Of a stretch of DNA of 64,000 nucleotides, positions 59,878-64,000 are shown piece after piece. Numbering within the stretch: position 1 is the stretch's first letter; each line of letters begins with the position of its first letter. Position numbers and translations under genes: made by a program. This DNA comes from Acetoanaerobium sticklandii (GTDB lineage: Bacteria; Bacillota; Clostridia; Peptostreptococcales; Filifactoraceae): assembly GCF_000196455.1 (NCBI RefSeq), contig NC_014614.1:79501-143500 (forward strand), read 5' to 3'. The notes beneath the pieces are model-generated. The model searched no databases. It had not been told where the DNA came from and worked only from the letters and a program-made list of their open reading frames with translations.

Positions 59878-60792
59878 ATGGTAGATATACTATTAGAGAT
59901 TTTTTATATACTTTCTGGACTTGTAGCATTTTCAGCAGCCTATATGGCATTTAAGGATGCTAATCATCCTAAAAAAATAGGGACAGCTATGTTTTGGATA
60001 TTGTTGGGACTTACATTTATGATAGGAAAATATATTCCAGCTGAAATAGTTGGAATCATGATATTAGCTATGGGAGGACTTACAGCCTTCAAACAAGTAG
60101 CTATTGGAAATCAGGAAAATGCACCAGATGAGTTTAGACAAAGAGAGTCAGAACGTATTGGAAATAAAATTTTCCTTCCTGCGCTTAGTATGGCAGTATT
60201 TGCTTTCTTAATAGCTCAGTTTACAACACTTGGAGGACTAGTAGGTCTAGGTATTGGTACTGTAATTTCAATTATAATGACGTTAGCTATGACTAAAGCA
60301 AATCCAAGCTATATTTCATATGATGGAAGCAGATTATTGCAGCAGATTGGTTCATCGAGTATTCTGCCTCAGCTTCTTGCAGCTCTAGGAGCACTTTTTG
60401 CTGTAGCTGGTGTAGGAGAGGTTATATCTACAGGGATATCTAGCGTTATACCTCAAGGGAATATATTGCTTGGAGTAATAGCTTACTGTCTAGGCATGGC
60501 AATATTTACAATGATAATGGGAAATGCATTTGCTGCATTTGCAGTTATTACAGCGGGTATAGGAATTCCTTTTGTATATTCACAAGGAGCAAATCCTGCA
60601 ATAGTAGGAACTTTAGCTTTGACTGCAGGATATTGTGGAACTCTTATGACACCTATGGCAGCTAATTTTAATGTTGTTCCAGCTGCAATTTTGGAAACTA
60701 AGAATGAAAAAAGAGTAATTATAAGTCAGATTCCATTTGCAATAGCAATGCTTTTAACCCATATAGCACTTATGTATTTTTGGGCATTTTAG
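59878..60792 (+). CDS. DUF979 membrane protein
   Basis: A 304-residue protein with about nine membrane helices (IFYILSGLVAFSAAYMAF, ILLGLTFMIGKYIPAEIVGI, and MIMGNAFAAFAVITAGIGIP). The partner of DUF969; the two resemble halves of an ion-transporter-superfamily permease. It begins 2 bases after the DUF969 stop, and pcp follows. Confidence 0.9.
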   Translation: MVDILLEIFYILSGLVAFSAAYMAFKDANHPKKIGTAMFWILLGLTFMIGKYIPAEIVGIMILAMGGLTAFKQVAIGNQENAPDEFRQRESERIGNKIFLPALSMAVFAFLIAQFTTLGGLVGLGIGTVISIIMTLAMTKANPSYISYDGSRLLQQIGSSSILPQLLAALGALFAVAGVGEVISTGISSVIPQGNILLGVIAYCLGMAIFTMIMGNAFAAFAVITAGIGIPFVYSQGANPAIVGTLALTAGYCGTLMTPMAANFNVVPAAILETKNEKRVIISQIPFAIAMLLTHIALMYFWAF

Positions 60793-60815
60793 ATATAACT
60801 TAAGGAGGGAATTTA

Positions 60816-61457
60816 GTGAAAGTATTAATTACAGGTTTTGATCCTTTTGGAGGAGAAAAAATTAATCCGGCTTGGGAGGCTGTAAAAGGTATAAAAGATA
60901 TAATAGAGGGAGCAAAGATAATAAAGCTTGAGATTCCAACAGTATTTAATAAATCTATAGAAAAAGTAAAAGAAGCTATGGAATTAGAAAAGCCGGATAT
61001 TGTTTTATGCATAGGACAAGCAGGTGGAAGATATGATATGACAGTTGAAAGAGTAGCCATAAATGTAGATGATGCTAGGATAGAAGATAACGAAGGCAAT
61101 CAACCCATAGATATTCCAGTATTTGAAGATGGAGAAAATGCTTATTTTTCGAATCTTCCAATCAAAGCCATGGTAGAAGAAATAAAAGGCCAAGGTATAC
61201 CATCATCGATTTCAAATTCTGCAGGAACTTTTGTATGTAATCATATTATGTATGGAGTTTTATATCATATCAATAAAACCTATAAAAATATGAGAGGCGG
61301 ATTTATCCATGTTCCATTTATAAATGAGCAGGTCTTGGATAAAAAGAATCAGCCGTATATGCCAGTTGAGCATATAACTAAAGCGCTAGAAGCAGCCATA
61401 AAAGCAGCTGTAATAAATAATGAAGATATTAAAAAATCAGGTGGAGCAATCTGCTAA
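60816..61457 (+). CDS. pcp: pyroglutamyl-peptidase I
   Basis: A 213-residue C15 cysteine peptidase that removes N-terminal pyroglutamate. The catalytic triad is Glu79 (VERVAINV), Cys141 (AGTFVCNHIMYG) and His165 (GFIHVPFI). GTG start with GGAGGG upstream. Last gene of the DUF969-DUF979-pcp operon. Confidence 0.95.
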   Translation: MKVLITGFDPFGGEKINPAWEAVKGIKDIIEGAKIIKLEIPTVFNKSIEKVKEAMELEKPDIVLCIGQAGGRYDMTVERVAINVDDARIEDNEGNQPIDIPVFEDGENAYFSNLPIKAMVEEIKGQGIPSSISNSAGTFVCNHIMYGVLYHINKTYKNMRGGFIHVPFINEQVLDKKNQPYMPVEHITKALEAAIKAAVINNEDIKKSGGAIC

Positions 61458-61461
61458 TAAT

Positions 61462-61500
61462 AAAGAGTCTTTTGCTATAAATTAGCGAAGGCTCTTTTAA
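61462..61500 (+). terminator. terminator after pcp
   Basis: AAAGAG.CTT..GCTA pairs with TAGC..AAG.CTCTTT, then TTTTA. Confidence 0.75.
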
Positions 61501-61576
61501 TTTGCCTCTATGATATAATTGATTTAGCATAAATTTTATGTAAATGATTGTATAAGTTTTGGTAGAGGTGAAGCAA

Positions 61577-62251
61577 ATGTATGACCTATTATTTGAAGAG
61601 AAAAAGCAGGAAGAGATGAAACAGTTTTTTGTAAATCTAGCATCTTCTGGAAATATAAAGAAATATAAGAAAAAAGAACTAATTGATATAGAAGGATATG
61701 AGTTTGTTGGAATTGTTTTAGAAGGAACAGTGAAACAAACACTTTATAGTCCTCAAGGGTTAGAAAAGTCACTGTTTTTCCTCAAAAGAGGAGAAATATT
61801 TGGTGAAATGGATTATTTTACTCAAAGTAAATGCGAGCTTATTGTAAAAGCAGTGGAAGCATCTGAAGTGGCAATAATAAATAAGAAAGCACTAGAACAG
61901 GCTTTGAGGGAAAGTCCTAAAAACTACGAATTTTTTATTCACAGTATGGTTAGAAAGTATAGAATAACTTTATTTCAGATGAAAAGTATGGTTTTTAATA
62001 AATCTATAAAAAGATTGGCAGATACTTTGCTAAGGCTCAGTTACCAAGATTCAACTAAAAAGGATGACAAAACTGTTCTAAACAGGATATTTACTCATCA
62101 AGAACTAGCTGAACTTATAGGTTGCTCTAGGATTACAGTTACTAATGATTTGAATGAACTTAAGAAGAGGAAGCTTATAACGGTAAAAAATAAAGAGATA
62201 AGTATAGATAATCTGAAAAACCTTGAAAATTATTTGCAAGATGAAGATTAA
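61577..62251 (+). CDS. Crp/Fnr-family transcriptional regulator
   Basis: A 224-residue regulator. Residues about 15-120 form the cyclic-nucleotide-type barrel (FVGIVLEGTVKQTL, FLKRGEIFGEMDYF), and the last 80 a winged helix whose recognition helix is SRITVTNDLNELKKR after FTHQELAELIGC. No cluster of Cys for iron-sulfur is present, so oxygen sensing through Fnr chemistry is unlikely. The ATG at 61577 (AGAGGTG 6 bases before) is preferred over TTG 61559. It may control the pcp operon upstream. Confidence 0.88.
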   Translation: MYDLLFEEKKQEEMKQFFVNLASSGNIKKYKKKELIDIEGYEFVGIVLEGTVKQTLYSPQGLEKSLFFLKRGEIFGEMDYFTQSKCELIVKAVEASEVAIINKKALEQALRESPKNYEFFIHSMVRKYRITLFQMKSMVFNKSIKRLADTLLRLSYQDSTKKDDKTVLNRIFTHQELAELIGCSRITVTNDLNELKKRKLITVKNKEISIDNLKNLENYLQDED

Positions 62252-62388
62252 TGATTGTAGGATATATTTTTAATTATCTAGCAGAAAAGTATGAGAGTTT
62301 TTTAGCTTCTTGGATAGTTCATATTTTTGCAAATCTTGCTATTAACACGATAGGGTTTATGATGCTGGGAATTATAAATATAATATAA
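62251..62388 (+). pseudogene. C-terminal fragment of a CPBP intramembrane protease
   Basis: A 45-codon frame starting in the stop codon of the regulator (TAATG). It reads IFNYLAEKYESFLASWIVH followed by IFANLAINTIGFMML, which is like the last motif of CPBP (CAAX-type) proteases, in which a His and an Asn lie on a membrane helix (H...N). The earlier catalytic Glu-Glu motif is missing, so this is a remnant. Confidence 0.45.
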
Positions 62389-62390
62389 AG

Positions 62391-62427
62391 TGGCGGAGAG
62401 AGGGGGATTCGAACCCTCGATATAGTT
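62391..62427 (-). pseudogene. tRNA-Ser 3' end remnant
   Basis: The first 26 bases are identical to the reverse complement of the 3' end of tRNA-Ser (46811-46900), and about 35 match with two changes, including CCA and the T loop TTCGAAT. The 5' half is absent, so it cannot be a working tRNA. Such 3' pieces are left at the ends of elements that insert into tRNA genes. Confidence 0.8.
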
Positions 62428-62440
62428 TTGTAGTATTAAA

Positions 62441-62469
62441 TAGTACTGGCATAAAGTACTATTTTTTTT
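62441..62469 (+). terminator. terminator after regulator/CPBP fragment
   Basis: TAGTACT pairs with AGTACTA across seven bases, then eight T. Confidence 0.75.
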
Positions 62470-62640
62470 GTTGCTTATTTGAGTATAAAGTTTTATTTTC
62501 CTTGCTTGTGAATAATATATAAAGTTATAATGAAAAAATAACTTGAAAAAAAGATACGATTTGAGAATAAAATTATAAAACTAGAATACTATATATATTT
62601 CAAATGTATATTAAAATTTTAGAAAAGGAGATGATATATC

Positions 62641-64000
62641 ATAAAAAAGTTTATTATAAAGCTATACTTGTATACTATTATAGCGGCTCTTATTGCGATA
62701 GGATTAATATTTAGTCTATTTAAGACTTTTGATACACGCTTGCTTGAGGAGGTAGAAAAAAATCTTACTATAGAAAACGAATACTATAAAACCAGTATTA
62801 GCTCACAATTAGAAAAAAAGTCAGAAATAATCAATAATTTAAGTACATATATGGAGTCGAAACGTCAGCTAGATTATGATGAATTGCTGGATTACATGAA
62901 GGCAATGCTGAATAAAAATAGTAATATTGAATCGATATATTTTGGTTCAACAGATAATTTACTTGTAAATGGAAGTGGATGGATTCCTCCAGAGGATTTT
63001 GATTTAAGAACTAGACCGTGGTATGTAAAAGCAATAAATCACGGCAAATTAGTTATTACAGATGTATTTTTAAATGCGACCAGTGAGAAGTATATCATTA
63101 CTATTGCAAAACCTGTGTATAGTAATAACGGTCAAGTTATAGGAGTTTTAGGTGCTGATTTATCATTGGATTCAATTGTAGATCTGATTTCAGTTCAAGA
63201 TGACTCTTATGGGGAGTTCTTTATACTAAATGAAGAGTTTGAACTTATTGCTAAGTCTAGAACACAAGATGATGGGAAACCAATTCTCGAAGATACTTCT
63301 TTAAAAATATCAAGCAATATATCAAGCATAGGAACTTCTGTAGCAGAAGCTACTCTAAATAATGAAAAGGGTTATGTTTCTATATCTCATATTGATGGAA
63401 CGAATTTATATGTAGGAGTGTTTAATTCTATAGGAAGTGAAAATTATTATGATAAGCAGTGGAAAAATATCTTAATTATCTCAGTTATATTTCTAGTAGG
63501 CTTACTTCTTATAATGTTCCTTATTCAAAATAAAATTATCATAAAGCCTGCATATACGTTAGAAAATGACATAAAACAGATATCTATCACAGATAATATA
63601 AATTATAGACTGGAAGAGCTAAAACGTGACCCTTTTGAAAATATCAGAAAAACAGTAAATGCAAGGCTTGCTCAGACCGAGGTTTATTTTAGAGATTTAT
63701 TAGAAAGTAAAGATGAATTAGAATCATCTAATGAAGAATTAATTGCAGCTATGAATCAGTTAAAGGCATATCAAGAAGAAATAGAGCAAAATCAAAATGA
63801 TTTACTTGAAAGCAAGCTATTACTTGAAGAAAGCCAAAAGAGAAATGCTGCCATAATAAATGTACTACCAGATATAATATTCATGTATGATTCAAAAGGA
63901 GTTTTTATTGATTGCCAAACAAATGATGAAGCTGGACTTGTTTTAAGCAAAGATTTGTTTATAGGAAAAAATATAAGTGAGGTTATGCCTCCTGATATTT
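62641..64000 (+). CDS. Cache-PAS membrane sensor protein, 5' part (runs off window, non-standard start)
   Basis: The frame is open from 62635 to the window end (over 450 codons). It has a membrane helix at the N-terminus (LYLYTIIAALIAIGLIFSLF), an outside dCache domain to about residue 270 (LRTRPWYVKAINHGKLVITD, AKPVYSNNGQVIGVLGADL), a second helix (ILIISVIFLVGLLLIMFLI), a HAMP-like stretch, a coiled coil (about 345-400) and the start of a PAS domain (PDIIFMYDSKG). The output domain lies outside the window. AAAAGGAG ends at 62630, but the codon where ATG is expected is ATA (62641) or ATC (62638): no ATG, GTG or TTG is in frame before codon 10. Confidence 0.8.
   Translation, partial: MKKFIIKLYLYTIIAALIAIGLIFSLFKTFDTRLLEEVEKNLTIENEYYKTSISSQLEKKSEIINNLSTYMESKRQLDYDELLDYMKAMLNKNSNIESIYFGSTDNLLVNGSGWIPPEDFDLRTRPWYVKAINHGKLVITDVFLNATSEKYIITIAKPVYSNNGQVIGVLGADLSLDSIVDLISVQDDSYGEFFILNEEFELIAKSRTQDDGKPILEDTSLKISSNISSIGTSVAEATLNNEKGYVSISHIDGTNLYVGVFNSIGSENYYDKQWKNILIISVIFLVGLLLIMFLIQNKIIIKPAYTLENDIKQISITDNINYRLEELKRDPFENIRKTVNARLAQTEVYFRDLLESKDELESSNEELIAAMNQLKAYQEEIEQNQNDLLESKLLLEESQKRNAAIINVLPDIIFMYDSKGVFIDCQTNDEAGLVLSKDLFIGKNISEVMPPDI

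Noticed and set aside
62391..62469. Possible intact tRNA-Ser on the minus strand
   Set aside because: Only the 3' third matches; D arm, anticodon arm and 5' acceptor strand are missing, and a terminator hairpin lies in their place.
1..64000. CRISPR array
   Set aside because: No regularly spaced direct repeats with unique spacers were seen, and no Cas genes.

Overview
The window is AT-rich DNA from a Gram-positive anaerobe. Strong AGGAGG ribosome sites, frequent TTG/GTG starts, a large Gram-positive SRP RNA, pdxST, dnaX-ybaB-recR, methyl-accepting chemoreceptors, a haem-NO (H-NOX) sensor and a hemerythrin-tipped diguanylate cyclase all point to Clostridia. An amino-acid- or methyl-using member of the Peptostreptococcaceae (Acetoanaerobium-like) would fit, but that lineage is inferred, not shown.

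Layout. 0-2.6 kb: a YgjP-type metallopeptidase, a SAM methyltransferase, a decayed RhuM gene and a GNAT acetyltransferase. 2.9-10.4 kb is an accessory block that starts at tRNA-Arg(CCU). It holds an SF2 helicase with a small partner gene, a complete IS21-family element (target duplication AACCTC; istB frameshifted), a broken small gene and a TnpB element with a divergent ribbon-helix-helix gene. It ends in a short copy of the tRNA-Arg 3' end. 10.4 kb: a guanine-deaminase-like gene.

11.1-32.5 kb is the main attraction: about 21 kb of collinear genes for corrinoid-dependent methyl transfer. It has one corrinoid protein, five URO-D/MtaA-family proteins (one with a damaged metal site), a reductive activator of corrinoid proteins, a CobW-type GTPase, two DUF169 proteins and three complete ABC importers (NitT/TauT type, oligopeptide type, and methionine MetNIQ type). 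The likely logic is that the importers bring in methylated compounds, URO-D enzymes move the methyl group onto the corrinoid protein, an MtaA-like enzyme takes it off to an acceptor, and the activator rescues oxidised cobalt. No MttB, MtaB or MtrH homologue is present, so the substrate is unknown. The right half (22.4-32.5 kb) looks more AT-rich than the left half and may have been added separately.

32.7-50.7 kb is mostly core and sensory: a small AT-hook protein, a 52-residue basic protein, an ABC exporter, an H-NOX chemoreceptor, an ABC-F protein, a U32 peptidase, a second chemoreceptor with a C-terminal sensor-like tail, pdxST, a secreted stalk/nuclease-like protein, tadA, tRNA-Ser(GGA), a REC-REC-GGDEF-hemerythrin protein, an NlpC/P60 peptidase, and a cation/proton antiporter behind a fluoride riboswitch. 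50.9-54.1 kb: SRP RNA and dnaX-ybaB-recR. 54.1-56.1 kb: a DUF3800 gene followed by a compact multi-hairpin RNA, bracketed by two related terminator hairpins. 56.1-62.4 kb: HxlR regulator/nitroreductase, pirin, a flavin-binding family protein, DUF1653, a DUF969 (frameshifted)-DUF979-pyroglutamyl peptidase operon, a Crp/Fnr regulator, a CPBP protease scrap and a tRNA-Ser 3' remnant. A Cache-PAS membrane sensor without a standard start codon runs off the right edge.

Three genes (istB, the gene at 8.6 kb, DUF969) are each broken by one missing base in a homopolymer. That pattern suggests either sequence errors or recent decay.
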